A stretch of DNA of 64,000 bases from Typhlomys cinereus. Its lineage: Eukaryota > Chordata > Mammalia > Rodentia > Platacanthomyidae. A model generated the notes under the pieces. It searched no databases, was not told the origin of the DNA, and saw nothing but the letters and a program-made list of their open reading frames with translations. The DNA lies in contig JALPQD010000215.1 in NCBI GenBank assembly GCA_023101885.1, positions 930,001 through 994,000 on the forward strand. The letters run 5' to 3'. Below, one piece after another: positions 10,635-22,235 of the stretch. Each line of letters begins with the position of its first letter. Within the stretch, counting starts at the first letter, position 1. Made by a program: the position numbers and the translations under genes.

Positions 10635-11030
10635 TGTTGAGAAACTCTTGATGAAATAGCTGAAGGGAACAAGGAGTTTTATACTGGCTCATGATTTTCA
10701 CAATTGCTTGCCCAGCTTGGCAGGAGAGCCCACACCAACACCATGGGTCAAAGGAACTGGCCACACCATATCCACAGCAGTGCTGAGAGGGATCATCCTC
10801 ACTTGCCAGCCCAGCATGTCTGATCAAGCACGCCAAAGGATGGCAACTTTCTCAACCTTTCCATCCATCTTATTCACCTACCCAGGGTCCCACCCACCAT
10901 GGGCTGGGTCTTCCCCTCAGTCTCCTACGGGATGGCTTGGGCCTTAACTCAACTACTAATTCTCTACAAATGTGCCCAGTGCTCCAACCTCCAACCGCCA
11001 ACTTGTCACCTGTATCTAACCGTGACATGG
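10635..11030 (-). mobile_element. URR1-like rodent repeat, copy 1
   Basis: This is one of several roughly 400-bp copies in the window sharing blocks such as GGCCACACCAT, CAGCATGTCTG and CAACTTGTCACC (here as the reverse complement). The shared ends and lengths, and the AATAAACC-type end in other copies, fit the rodent URR1 (nonautonomous hAT-like) group. The family name is from memory. Confidence 0.5.
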
Positions 11031-11284
11031 TCCCAGGTACAGAATAGGACTTCATAACCGAAGAGCTCACACAGACAGACGTCTTAGAGTACCGATGGGC
11101 TCCAACATGGAAGACTTGGCTGAGGTTAGGACAGCAGAGGCTGGGGAGAGTCCGGGAGGCTGAAGGAGTCATGCACAGAGGGTCCTGCAGTGTGTGGTGG
11201 GGGTCTTTCTTCCTGAGGACCACAGAGACCTACCACGCAAGATGAGGCAGATGAGAACCCACAGTGCTGAGTCCGAGGTTCTCT

Positions 11285-12185
11285 GAGTGGGTCCATGTAA
11301 TTAATCCCGGCTGTCAACTTCACTACACCCTGTATTAACTAACCACCCGAAGGTATATACTACCTGAAGAGATTATCTGCATTGAGATGTTTGAAATGTG
11401 GCCAGCACTTTTCAATAGCAGACCAGCAGGCAAAAGAAGTGCAAGAGAAACCATCTCCCTCCCTCTTGCTCGGTGCTGGCAGCTCATCTTTCCTGCTGCT
11501 GCCATGCTTCTCCGACATCAGAACCCAGATTCTTCAACCTTCCAATGGGACTGAAGACCAGTGTTGCAATCTGCCTGCATGGTTGCTGATAAGTGACCAT
11601 CAAACTGCTTAAGGGAACAAGGATTTATTCTCTCTTACGATTCCTGGTTATAGTTCTCAGTCCAGCTTGACGGGAGAGCACGAGGGAACTGGCCACACCA
11701 TCACCACCTAACAGCTGAGAGACGGACAATCTTTACTTGCCAGACCAGCATGTCTGGCCAAGTGAACAGAAGGATGCCTGATTACCTCAACCACCTCTCT
11801 GTATTTTATTCACCTGTCCAGGGCCTAGTCCCACCCGTCACGGGCTGGGTCTGCTCCATCAACTAGACCATCTCTTGCAGGTTTGTTCTGGGCTTAATTC
11901 AACCATTAATTCTCTACAAGTGTGTCCAGAGCTCAAACCCTCAACTGTCAAGTTCACACCTGGGCCTAACTATGATATCCAGAGACTCCCCAGGAATCCT
12001 CCAGCCTTCAGCATCAAAGTGAGACTGCTAAACTGAGCAGCTATTTCTCTCCTAAACTGAGCAGCCAACAATCAGTCATTGTTGGACTATCTAGACCTGG
12101 TCCTGTAAGCCAATCAAATACATTCCATCTGTGTGGGCATTCATTTGATCGATTCGTTCCTCTGGAGAATGCTGATTAATATAGC
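11285..12185 (-). mobile_element. Nested URR1-like repeats
   Basis: An outer element, with GGCTGTCAACTTCACTAC at 11308 and AATGCTGATTAATATAG at 12168, is interrupted by a second copy at about 11581-11975 that is clearly related to the elements at 10.6, 31.5 and 39.4 kb. The order shows that the inner copy inserted later. Confidence 0.5.
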
Positions 12186-12189
12186 CTGC

Positions 12190-13250
12190 AAACAGGGCGT
12201 GGCTGCGGTTGGCACCAGTAAGTGGCATGTCTGATAATACTGGCTGGATTGTGGCTGCTCAGAACCTGACCTTCACTTCCCCTCCTGGATGCTGGGTCTA
12301 TCAGGCCGAGCCTGCATTAGAGTGTGGTTTCGTTTCCGCACATAGCAGTGATCTGTTCACAGAGCTAAGGACAGGGGTCCTGTGCAGTCAACCAGAGGAA
12401 GACTCCGTGATAAGTTGGGGACCTCAGAAAGTCCCCCCTGCTCATTCTCACAATGGCTCTGGAAGAGAAGGATTATGGCCCCCCATTTTTATGAGTGAAC
12501 TTGGTGAAGTCAGGTGTCAGCCCAGGCCACAGGCTCAGTAGTCCCAGCAGCGCTGGCCTGGTAACTGGGCTGGGGTCTGGTTGCCCCCTAAGCACATGGG
12601 AGAGAGTGAGAATCCCTCAGGCAGGATCCCCAAGCTGCCAGGGGCTCAGTAGGTGTCAGACTACCTGAGACCTAGCCAGTGGGCTCCGGAGGGCAAGAGG
12701 TGATTGTGGGAACCCACTTGCCCCCTTGGGAAATGGAGGAGATGAAGGAGGAGGAGGGAAGGGGACTCACAGCCCCCTGCTTCCTGCCTGACCACCCTGA
12801 AGTTGGCCTTGGGGGATTGCTGCCCAGACCATTGGGGGCAGATGTTGACTTATGAGGATGAAGGAGCTCAGATGTTCCGTCACGCTCTTCCTTGGTGCAT
12901 CTATGTGTGTCAGGGCCTGAAGGAAACTGAGGCCCGGGGATGGCACTTTGCTGAGAACTCTGGGGAGGAAACTGAACAGGTAGGTGGCAGGCCTGTGCCG
13001 TCCGGGCCTCACCTGGCCTGTGCACACCCTCAGGGGAAGGAGATGGAAGGGAGAGGCTGTCCTGGGAGGTGGGGGGAGAGTGTCCTCGTGTGGGGACTGG
13101 GAGGCGCACGGTTATGGCAATAGCAGCCTTGTTTGCAGGATCACAAGGTTCTAAGACAGCCTGTGCTGCGCCGGTGGCACACGCCTGGGTGTCAGCACTG
13201 GACAGGTTGTAACGGAGGTATCAGGAGGGACTTCACGGCTATCCCTGGGC
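12190..13250. other. Intergenic, no gene recognised
   Basis: This is relatively repeat-poor sequence. Several open frames of 70-145 codons exist on both strands, but none has a recognisable domain or convincing splice context. Confidence 0.4.
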
Positions 13251-13254
13251 TCAT

Positions 13255-13625
13255 GGCTTGAAATGTGTTTCCCACAGGCTCATGTATTTGGGAAGGTCAT
13301 GGCACCTTTAGGAGGTGGAGTCTTGCTAGAAGAAGGCAGTCACAGGGGGTGAGCCTTGAGGTGGATGAATCCCACCCTGCTTCTGATAGAGGGTCTGCTC
13401 TTGCAGCTGGCAGTTTCGTAGCTCTCGGCTTCCCGGATGGGTATGGTTTAGCCTGCCTCCAGCTTGTGCCGCTAGCCATACCACTTCCACCATGAAAGAC
13501 TGTCTCTCCCCTCTGCAACTCTAAGCTAAATAAACCTTCCTTCCTCCCATTAAGTTGCTTGACTCTAAGCCTATATTCTCATCTGTTGCTCATCACAGCA
13601 ACAGATGAGAATAACTAGTACACTT
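13255..13625 (+). mobile_element. URR1-like repeat, plus strand
   Basis: The end block CTAAATAAACCTTCCTTCC (about 13526) and the following CATCACAGCAACAGATGAG match the right end of this family. Confidence 0.45.
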
Positions 13626-13894
13626 GGGGACCTAGCCTGGGCTACCTGACACCATGTTTCAAAGAAACAAAAGTTTTTTATAAGGCAGAGTGAACAGGGG
13701 TATACCTTTCTCTGTAAAAGCAGACTGGTAAACAATTACACTTTTTCCTTCAGTACAAGAATCAAAGCTGTGTGACCCTAGGGATGTCAGGACTCTTCTC
13801 TGAGCTTCTGGAAGAGCTGTTCATGGAGACCCAGTATGTTTAGCCAGGAGGAAAGGTGGACAGGCGCTACGTCTTCCAAGGATATGTCTCCGTG

Positions 13895-14240
13895 TAACAG
13901 TTACTTAACTGCTGTGAGGACACCCAAAGTCAAGCAACTTAAGGGAGAAAGGGAGATGTATTCAGCTACAGCTCCAGAGGAGAGAAACGGTCTTTCATGG
14001 CGGAGGTGACATGGCTGGTGGCTGAAGCTGGAAGGAGGCTAAGTTACTGCAAACATCCTGGCATCTCTCTTCAAAATCTTCTGTGGTTCTTCTTGTCTGG
14101 TCTGCTACTGGGAGGTTCCAATCAGATCTAGGGCTGGTCATGGTATTGTAAATGTATTGATCCGGATAATCTCTTCTGGTGGTCTGACAGCTGATGTTAG
14201 TTAACGCCAGGTGTGGTCAAGTTGGCACCCAAGACTAACT
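13895..14240 (-). mobile_element. URR1-like repeat, minus strand
   Basis: It starts with AACAGTTACTTAACTGCTGT, contains AAGCAACTTAAGGGAGAAAG and ends near GTGTGGTCAAGTTGGCACC, the reverse complement of the TGTCAACTTGAC block seen in other copies. Confidence 0.45.
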
Positions 14241-14794
14241 ATCACACTCTGTGCCCAATTGATGCCTCCCAGAGGCCAAACCAGGCAGAGGCCTGGTATG
14301 AGAGGATGAGGCCATTCTGGTTGGTCCTGGCACCAGCCCCGGGCTGCCAGATGCCATATTAGGGCAGCTGGTGGAGAAGTGCACTGGGAAAACAACACAT
14401 TCAGGCTTGGAGAGACCAGTTTGCAGGAGGAGGTGGCCTGGAGGGCTCAGAGGAAAGGACAAATAGGAGGCGTTTCCTGGAGCCGGAGTCCAGCATAGGT
14501 CTGGAGCTGAAAAGTGCTTCTAGGGCGGCTGGGGAGGAAGCAGTGAGAGAGGAGGGCTGCAGCCCGCAGGAGGGCTGTGTGCCGGCAAAGGGGGGAGAAC
14601 TTGGATTCTCCCTTCTCTCCCTGCGGCAGCTACTGGCTTTACCTGGAGCCTCTGCTCTGCCCCCTTTGGAGAGCTTGGGCATGGTTGGGAAGGAGGATTC
14701 CTGCCCAGGCTTTGAGCTGGTGAGGAGCAGGGCGGGGCAGGCCCCATGTGCACTTCCGGCCTGCTGCCCCCCCTCCCACTGCATTTATCAGTCC

Positions 14795-15200
14795 TCTTAT
14801 CTGTTGCTGTGAGACAACACTGAGGGTCAAACAACTTAAGGGAGGAAGGGAGATTTACTCAGCTTATGGTTCCTGAGGGGAGATACAGTCTTTCATGGCT
14901 GGCGGCAGAAGCTGGAGGAGGCCTAGGTCACTGCAGACATCTTGGAGGCTGAGAGCTGCCTGGCTCCTTGCTGCAAACCAGGACTTCTCCAGGAGGAAGG
15001 GTGGGACTAATCCACCTCAAGACCCACCCCCTGTGGCCGCCTTCCTCCAGGAAGGCCCCACCACTCCAAGGTGCTGTGACCTCACCAAACATGAGACTGT
15101 GGGGACACACTTCGAACCAAGACGCTGGGCCACTCTTCGAAAGAGGCTGAGGAACAGACTAGGGGGCTCCATGCAGGAGCAGACAGACTTAACGTGATTC
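14795..15200 (-). mobile_element. URR1-like repeat, minus strand
   Basis: It has the same opening as the 13.9-kb copy (CTTATCTGTTGCTGTGAGAC, then ACAACTTAAGGGAGGAAGGG), giving two related copies about 0.9 kb apart in the same orientation. Confidence 0.45.
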
Positions 15201-16730
15201 TTTTTCATTCTGGGCATGTGCCAGTAGCTACTTCCCTGAAGAAGATGACCCCCTCCCCTGCAGCCTGTGACTGCCCACAGTTTCTCGGGGGGGGGGGGGC
15301 TGAGCCTCTTCCTCATCTTTGGTGGAATGTTGGTGGTTCAGAATGTTCAGGGAGGTGCTACAGCCATGAGAGTGTGGGAGCAACCGATGGTCATGTCTTG
15401 AAGACAGCGTCTCTCAGCCCTTCTCCCCATCCTCCTGGCTCTTACAGTCTTTCTGCCCCCTCTTCTGCAATGTTCCTGGGGCCTTGGAAGGGGAGCTGTG
15501 GGTGCCCCACTTCAGTGTGAGCACCCAGCAGTCACGTGGTCTCAGCACGTTAACCAGGGACGAGTCTCAGATTTATCATTGTCCATTACAGACAGAAGCT
15601 TCTCTGACCAAAGCCAGAGCATTACGTGGTGCTCTATAAATACTTAGAAGGTGGTTTGGTAGCAGGACCACTGAGCAGAACGTTCTCCCCCTAGAGACTG
15701 TGACCTGGCTTGTAATACCAGGTGGCATGGGCCTGAAAGCCATTTAGAAAGCAGATTTTTGTCTCCATAGCAACATTGTCACACCTATGGGCACATCTTA
15801 CCCGACAGGTTGGTAGTCTAGTTCACAGGGTTCACTCCCCCCCCCCCAGCACCAGCACCCAGCATAGCACTTTCTGGCACTATGAAAAGCAGGCAGCAGA
15901 AAGGATTTGGGTGAAGTCCTGGGTATCGATCCCAAGGCTTTGTGTGTACTGGGAAAGTAATACTCTACCACTGAGTCACGCCACTGTCCCAAGAGTGACA
16001 GAAGCACGAGACCTAGCATGCAAACGCTGGTACTAACATGTGGATTCACCCCAGATCACAGCCCTTCTGCCTGGCAGCCTCTCGGGTCGAGTAGCTTGGG
16101 AAGCAGGAAGAAGGGGGGGGACAGCCAGCTCTCCTGTCATAGCTGAAACACGCCCTCCCCCACCCTCCCAGCAGCCTTCCCCTCGTGTCTGGGCAGACAG
16201 TACTGGGTCACTCACTCACTGTGTTGAGCCCAAGTCTCTCAGGGGCAGGCATCTGAGAGAGGGAGAAGAGTGGCTTTCGTGTGGTAGGGGGTATTCATCT
16301 GGGGTCTTCACACCACTGTCTTCTTGAGATGAAGTCAGCGAGCCAAGACCAGAAGCTAGACACGAATCTGCTCAGCCTGCCCTGGCCTGCTGTGGCTCGG
16401 GAGGAGGAAGGACAGAAGCCTCGTGGGTCTGCGTCCCCCAGCCCAGGGCCTCAGGGACCCTCCTGTCTTCAAGCGAGCCAGACGAGGTCGTCTCAGTGAT
16501 GGAGAAGCTCATCAGGGTGATCCCAGGTGTGAATGAGGGTGTTTTAAATAAGACCATGACAGCTCTGCTCAGGGCTTTGTGGGGGTGTCTTGGAGGCAGT
16601 GCCTGGATACGTCTGCAGGAAGCGAGGCAAGCAGGGTCCCCATAGAGCCTGTCCACAGAGAAGGAGACCACCAGGAGGTCTCTCCAGGCTGTATGAGGGG
16701 AGAAGCAGCAGTCATTCTTTCTCACCCACT
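15200..16730. other. Intergenic with an ID-like SINE remnant
   Basis: No gene is recognised. On the minus strand at about 15915-15990 an ID-like head is visible (GACTCAGTGGTAGAGTATTA). G runs at 15288-15299 and 16115-16122 and a C run at 15838-15848 are simple sequence. Confidence 0.45.
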
Positions 16731-16732
16731 GT

Positions 16733-17155
16733 CATGGTCAGGCACAGGTGTCAACTTGACTGTTTGGGTTTGAGGGTTTGAGCTCTGGGCACAGTTGTAG
16801 AGAACTGATGGTTGAGTTAAGTCCAGAGTAAACCTGAAGAGATTGTCTAGCTGATGGGGAAGACCCAGCCCATGGTGGGTGGGATTAGGCCCTGGATAAA
16901 TCACAGAGAGCTGGTTGAGAGAGTTGGCATCCTTCTGTTCACTTGGCCAGACATACTGGTCTGGCAAGTAAGGATTGTCCATCTCTCAGCCGTTATGTGG
17001 TAATTGTGTGGCCAGTTCCCTCGGCCCTGGTGTTGGTGTGTGCTCTCCTGTCAAGCTGGACTGAGGACTGTAACCAGACTGTCGTAAGAAAGTAAACTCC
17101 TTGTTCCCTTAAGTTGTGTGATGGTCATTTATCAGCAACCATGCAGGCGAACTGT
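16733..17155 (+). mobile_element. URR1-like repeat, plus strand
   Basis: It begins near GTCATGGTCAGGCACAGG with TGTCAACTTGACTGTTTGGG and ends with GTCATTTATCAGCAACC. The internal CTTGGCCAGACATACTGGTC matches the copies at 30.5 and 31.7 kb. Confidence 0.55.
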
Positions 17156-17221
17156 GACACCCACTCAGACGGTCTCAATACCAGCCACGAGACAATTGAT
17201 AAAGACAGTCTTCAAGGGGCA

Positions 17222-17525
17222 AGCTGAGGAGATGGCTCCATCGGCAAACTCTGACTTATGAGCATGAAGACCTGAGTTCAATCCCCCAGAATCCATGTTT
17301 TAAAAAAAAAAAACTGGGTGAGGCGGTCTGTGTCCACACTCCTAGCATGGAAGAGGTAGAGACAGGCAGATCCCTGGAGCCCACCAGCCAGCCCACCTTT
17401 CCTCCTGGGTGAGTTCCAAGCCAACGAATGACTCTGTTCCAATGAAAGGTGGACGTTACCAGAAGGAACACCCGGAATTGTCTCCTAGCTTCTGCATGCC
17501 TGTGCATATAGGCACACACACACAC
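17222..17525 (+). mobile_element. B4-like composite SINE (tRNA head plus B1-like part)
   Basis: The tRNA-like head (GAGGAGATGGCTCCATCGGC, then CCTGAGTTCAATCCCC) is followed by a B1-like GGGTGAGGCGGTCTG...AGACAGGCAGATCCCTGGAG. This head-plus-B1 order is that of B4-type rodent SINEs. Confidence 0.5.
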
Positions 17526-17905
17526 AAACATACGCACACATACACACACACACATATGTGCACCTGTACATGTATGTGCACACACACAAACATACGCACA
17601 CATACACACACATACGCATATGTGCGCCTGTACAACATGTATGTGCACACACACAAACATACGCACACATACACACACACGTATGTGCACCTGTACAACA
17701 TGTATGTGCACACACAAACATACGCACACATACACACACACGTATGTGCACCTGTACAACATGTATGTGCACACACAAACATACGCACACACACACACAT
17801 ACACATATGTGCACCTGTACAACACATATGTGCACACACACAAACATACGCACATACACACACATACGTATGTGCACCTGTACAACATGTATTGCACACG
17901 CATAC
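17526..17905 (+). repeat. Minisatellite, unit about 61 bp, about 6 copies
   Basis: The unit contains CATACGCACACATACACAC, then TATGTGCACCTGTACAAC, then ATGTATGTGCACACACAAA. It is dominated by alternating purine-pyrimidine steps with palindromes such as TGTACA, GTGCAC and ACATGT. Frames on both strands stay open because the dinucleotide composition lacks stops. Confidence 0.9.
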
Positions 17906-18363
17906 ACACACTCACGAGATACATTCACTTAAGTCCCAGTCCGAGCTGTGAAATCTCCTGGGATGGACCCGGCACTGGCTTTGATTCTCAGCAAGACCTT
18001 CTTGCTGCTCCACGGGGGGGGGGCACCTTCATCGCACAGTGACGCCTGTCACAGAGCCATCAGCTGGAGCAGGGTGCGCCAGTCCTGTGCACATAGATTC
18101 TCACTAACCAGTACCATCTCTCTCTCACACGCACACGCGCACACGCACACACATGCGCACACAACATGCACCTGTAGGAAGGTGCCAGAACTTTCTTTCC
18201 CACCTCTTTTCCTGTGTGCAGCTTCCATTCCTTCCCCCACGGCCAAGTCCTCAGCGGGTGGCCCTCTTCTGGACAGTGACAGGGCAGGGGGACTTTGCCT
18301 CGGGAGGAGTGGGGTGAAGGGGGCAGAGCCAAGGACGGACTTCTTTAAAAAGCAGTGGCAGAG

Positions 18364-18764
18364 ATGGGAGGAGCAATGATATGCAAGATACTCCACACAA
18401 GTTAGGGCCTGAAGCAATCATAACTGGACTTTGCATGCCCTGCGCAATGTTCAACACATTATTGACCCCTCAAATTAAGATCCTTGGAGGCAAGGGATTG
18501 GGAGCCACAGTAGTGTTCCTATGCTTAAGGGGAACACAGGAAAGGGTTCTGGGAAATGCCACTGGTCCTTGCACCTCATCGGAGAGGAAGACCCAGAGGA
18601 GAGTCTGGCATGCACATTAAAGGATGCTCCGGGGATGGGAGGGGGAGGCACTGGGGGATGGGGAAGGATGGGGGAGGGGAGGGGGGCATAGGGCGGTGGG
18701 AGGTCGGAGGGAGGGAGGGGACTGGTGTACTTGTTAAAGTTGTATGAGTGGAAATAAAAAAAAA
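18364..18764 (+). mobile_element. 5'-truncated L1 (3' end) with exact target-site duplications
   Basis: The 401-bp insert ends in an A-rich tail after GGAAATA and is flanked by AAAAAGCAGTGGCAGAG at 18347-18363 and again at 18765-18781. The insert carries a G-rich polypurine stretch (about 18631-18722), a known feature of rodent L1 3' UTRs. The 17-bp perfect duplication indicates a recent target-primed insertion. L1 assignment rests on tail, truncation and polypurine tract. Confidence 0.75.
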
Positions 18765-18999
18765 AAAAAGCAGTGGCAGAGCCCAAGGGAAGGCAAGCTC
18801 TTGTCCTCAGCATCTATCTTGGAGGGAGCCACAGGACTCCGGTCCCTGGCCACCGGCCCCCCTGCCACTGTCCTGCTCTGGCCCATGGTTTATTTCCTCC
18901 TTCTGCAGACTGGACATCCGGTGAGCCGGAAGGAAAACCCACCGGAGATCCTACAGCTCATGTCATGGATCCAGCATTCCTCACAGAGTGCAAAGGTAG

Positions 19000-19239
19000 T
19001 CACCACCCTCTTCTCTGTCAATCACCACCCTCCTGTCAGTCACCACCCTCTTCTCTGTCAATCACCACCCTCCTGTCAGTCACCACCCTCTTCTCTGTCA
19101 ATCACCACCCTCCTGTCAGTCACCACCCTCCTGTCACTCACTATCCTCCTGTCACTCACCACCCTCCTGTCACTCACCACCCTCCTGTCAGTCACTACCC
19201 CCTTCTCTGTCAATCTCCACCATCTTCTCTGTCAATCAC
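19000..19239 (+). repeat. TCACCACCCTC minisatellite, left half
   Basis: It is built from TCACCACCCTCCTGTCAG and TCACCACCCTCTTCTCTGTC variants, about 20 bp each. The same unit types resume at 20991, after an inserted element. Confidence 0.9.
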
Positions 19240-20450
19240 TGTCACGTCCTGTGCCAACTAGGTTGGTAGACAAGGTCCCAACCTGGGGAAGAACTTCAAG
19301 AAAGTGCCTTCTGGAAACAGGACATGGCTTATTTTGAAATAAATAATAAAGATATGATACATATGGGAGTTGTCAGGCTTGCAGCCTGCTCCATGGAATG
19401 GGCAGTTACTAAGGGCCTGAGTGGTTACTAGGGACCGCTCCCTTCAGAGTCTTGCCTCTTATCTTTGACAGACAAGTTCCTCTCTTTTTGTGATTGTGAG
19501 TCTCCTATCTCTGCCAGACGAGTTCTTCCCTTTTTTGTGGATTGAGAGCTCTCCTATCTTTTCCCAGGCCTCCCTCTTGTTTTTTTCCCAAAAAACAGGT
19601 ACCTAGGATATCACCTCCCCCTAGGTTCCTGCTTCCAGAACTACAGATGTCAAGTAATTTGCCTTAAGACTTTTGTTTCCTAAATACATACCAAGCCTGC
19701 TTTTAACTTTAAATTGAAGTTCTAACAGAAATTTTATGTCCAATCATACATGGTAAATAGGCTTGTTAGCCAGAATGTATACACTGATTGTAAAGAAATT
19801 AGAGAATAATTTCAGGAGTCCTAAAATATAGATAGATAGAATTCCCAAAAAATATGACTCTTGTGAAATTAATTCAGAAATTCTACATATATGAGACTAT
19901 GCCATCTGTTCACTAAAATTAGTATACAACTATTTCTTATAAAACACAGTTAATAGAAAATAATAATAAATGATTCCTAAAATTAACACACAACTATTTC
20001 TTATAGAGCACGAGTTAATAAAAAGTATAAATAAATAAAATAAATTTTAATATAGTTCTTACCATTATAACCTAAGATAGGCCAACTTATATGATAACAG
20101 CCAGAATCTAATATCCTCAAAAAGAAAAAAAGTAATGTATAATATACACCTCCTCCAACAGCTTCACCTTTACCATTTACAAAAATATATAATAACTATA
20201 ACACAAATAAGGAGCTCAATCTCAGTGTATTTTAACTAAACCGCAAATGAAGTCTTTGTTAATACAACAATACAGACTTAGACCCTGTGACTGCTTGGTG
20301 GGACATTACAAGATAGATAAATTTAGAGAAACAGAGGGACTGGGAAAAACCTGTTAAGATGTGATAAGGATTTGTTTGTGTCTCACCCTTAAACAATGAG
20401 TTAAATTCTTTTTTTTTAATTTTTTTTATTATTTATTCAATTGTGCGTGT

Positions 20451-20507
<57 letters not shown>

Positions 20508-20990
20508 TGTGCGCACGCGCATGTGTAGAACCATGGGTGAATTCGGGAACCACCATGGACGCCTCCACCTCCTCGTTTACTCTGCCCCGGGATTCACAGG
20601 CTCCGCCCTACCAGGACCAGAAACGCAGGCCTCCCCTGCTTCTGCCCTGGCGTCTATACGTGGGGTCTAGGATCTGAACTCAGGACCTTCCGCCTGCAAG
20701 GCAGAGGCTTAACCCCTGAGCCACCTCTCCAGCCCCATGAGTTAAATTCTTAAAGAATGTTTATCCTAAAGGTGATTCCTGCTGATTAGAAAAATATGTG
20801 TCAGTCTATAGGTGCAGCATTCTCTGCCCCAAAATTTCTTAGCATAAAAGCTGTTAGGATAGTCCAATAAACTGGACTCAGATTCACCCAACCCAGAGTT
20901 GTGTGTGTATTTGTTTCTCATTCGCTGAAGCCTTGCCCACCTTGTCGAGGGGAGCCCTGGATTCAAGGTTGCAGCACACGGACTGCAGCA
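19240..20990 (+). mobile_element. LTR-like element inserted in the minisatellite
   Basis: The block starts TGTCACGTCC, ends GACTGCAGCA (TG...CA ends) and is bordered by AATCAC on both sides (19234-19239 and 20991-20996), compatible with a 6-bp target duplication. Near its right end it has CATAAAAG (about 20843) and AATAAA (about 20866), as in an LTR promoter and poly(A) site. Without the nested SINE it is about 1.4 kb, long for a solo LTR, so part may be internal sequence. AATCAC is also frequent in the array, which weakens the duplication argument. Confidence 0.5.
20411..20736 (-). mobile_element. tRNA-derived SINE (young family), minus strand
   Basis: It is flanked by ATGAGTTAAATTCTT at 20396-20410 and 20737-20751. 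Read on the minus strand it has a tRNA-like head (GGCTGGAGAGGTGGCTCAGG, A box; CTGAGTTCAGATCC, B box), a unique body, a CA-repeat and an A/T-rich tail. It sits inside the LTR-like element and is therefore younger than it. Confidence 0.85.
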
Positions 20991-21215
20991 AATCACCATC
21001 CTCCTGTCAGTCACCACCCTCCTGTCAGTCAAGTCACCACCCTCTTCTCTGTCAATCACCCTCTCCTCTGTCAGTCATCCTCTTCTCTGTCAGTCACTCT
21101 CTCCTCTGTCAATCATCCTCTCCTCTGTCAGTCACCCTCTCCTCTGTCAGTCACCCTCTCCTCTGTCAGTCACCCTCTCCTCTGTCAGTCATCCTATTCT
21201 CTGTCCATCGCCATC
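20991..21215 (+). repeat. TCACC(A)CCCTC minisatellite, right half
   Basis: Units alternate between CACCACCCTCCTGTCAGT and CACCCTCTCCTCTGTCAGT. The array continues the one that stops at 19239. Confidence 0.9.
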
Positions 21216-22152
21216 CTCTTCTCTGCCTGCCTCCTGCTCTGTGTCTAGAACCGTGAGCCTGAAGAGGGTTAGGAAGAAAATGGAATCCCAAGAGCGCCTC
21301 CGCCCCTGGGTCTGCGGGTCCCCATCCTGAGCTGTCCTTGGTGTCATGACCAGGGGTCACCTCCTCTCTCTCTTACCTGCTCAGCCTGGGGAAGTGGGGC
21401 GCAGGCCGTGGGCCTAGTGACAGAACCAGCACGAACCTGCCTTTGCTACTGGGGGTCTGAGGAGACGCAGCGCTCCCACCACCCCGACAGCCCTTCCCCT
21501 GATCTCAGGTGTTCAGCAGCAGCAGTAAGGGGGCTCCTCAGCTCAAGTACCCCCAGGCCAGCCTCACTTTCTGTGTTCAGTGCGCGAGCTCTCATGTTGT
21601 CAAGTGCACCGACTCACAAAACGCTGCTCTTCATTCTATCATGTAAAGTCAGATCCAGTGAAGGTTGAGAGTCACGTGCGAGCCTCTGGTGCCACCGTGT
21701 TTCATATGTGTGAGACGCGGGCAGATGGAGGTGACCCTCGGACTTTCCCCTCTTCCTGGGACTGAGGGTCTTCATTTCCCTGCCAAGCACCACAGCACCC
21801 GCTTGGTGCACGGGCCGCATCAGTACCTGCCAGACTCCAGGCCCACAGGGTGAAGACTGAGCTTACAGCTCTGCAAGGCGAAGTCATGATGAGGGCGCGG
21901 CAGGGCTGGTTCCACTGAGGACTCTGCTCCTGCTGTTACGTGGATTCAGGACCCATTTACGATGTCATTCATTCTGACGACCTCACTTCCATAAAAGCCC
22001 TCTCTAGGGATACAGTCTCTGGACCTCCAGGCTTTTCTTTCTGAACCAAAGGACACATGCAGCCCGCCACATGGTAAATCCGTCGGAAGTGCCCGTGTGC
22101 CAGATACTTGGGCAATGACCTTTAAGATCATGGCAATGCCATCCAAGCTCCT

Positions 22153-22235
22153 CCTTTCTCAAGAAGCCCACCAAGTACATCCAGGACCCCCGCAGTGATC
22201 ACATCCTTTCTCAAGGAGCCCACCAAGTACATCCA
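22153..22235 (+). repeat. 52-bp-offset duplication inside the pseudogene exon
   Basis: About 31 bp containing TTTCTCAAG and AGCCCACCAAGTACATCCAG occur at 22153 and again at 22205, so the start of the exon-2 homologue is partly duplicated. Confidence 0.85.

Noticed and set aside
17256..18042. Cys/Val-rich and His/Thr-rich frames up to 222 codons
   Set aside because: They are translations of CA/GT minisatellite sequence, not cysteine-rich proteins.
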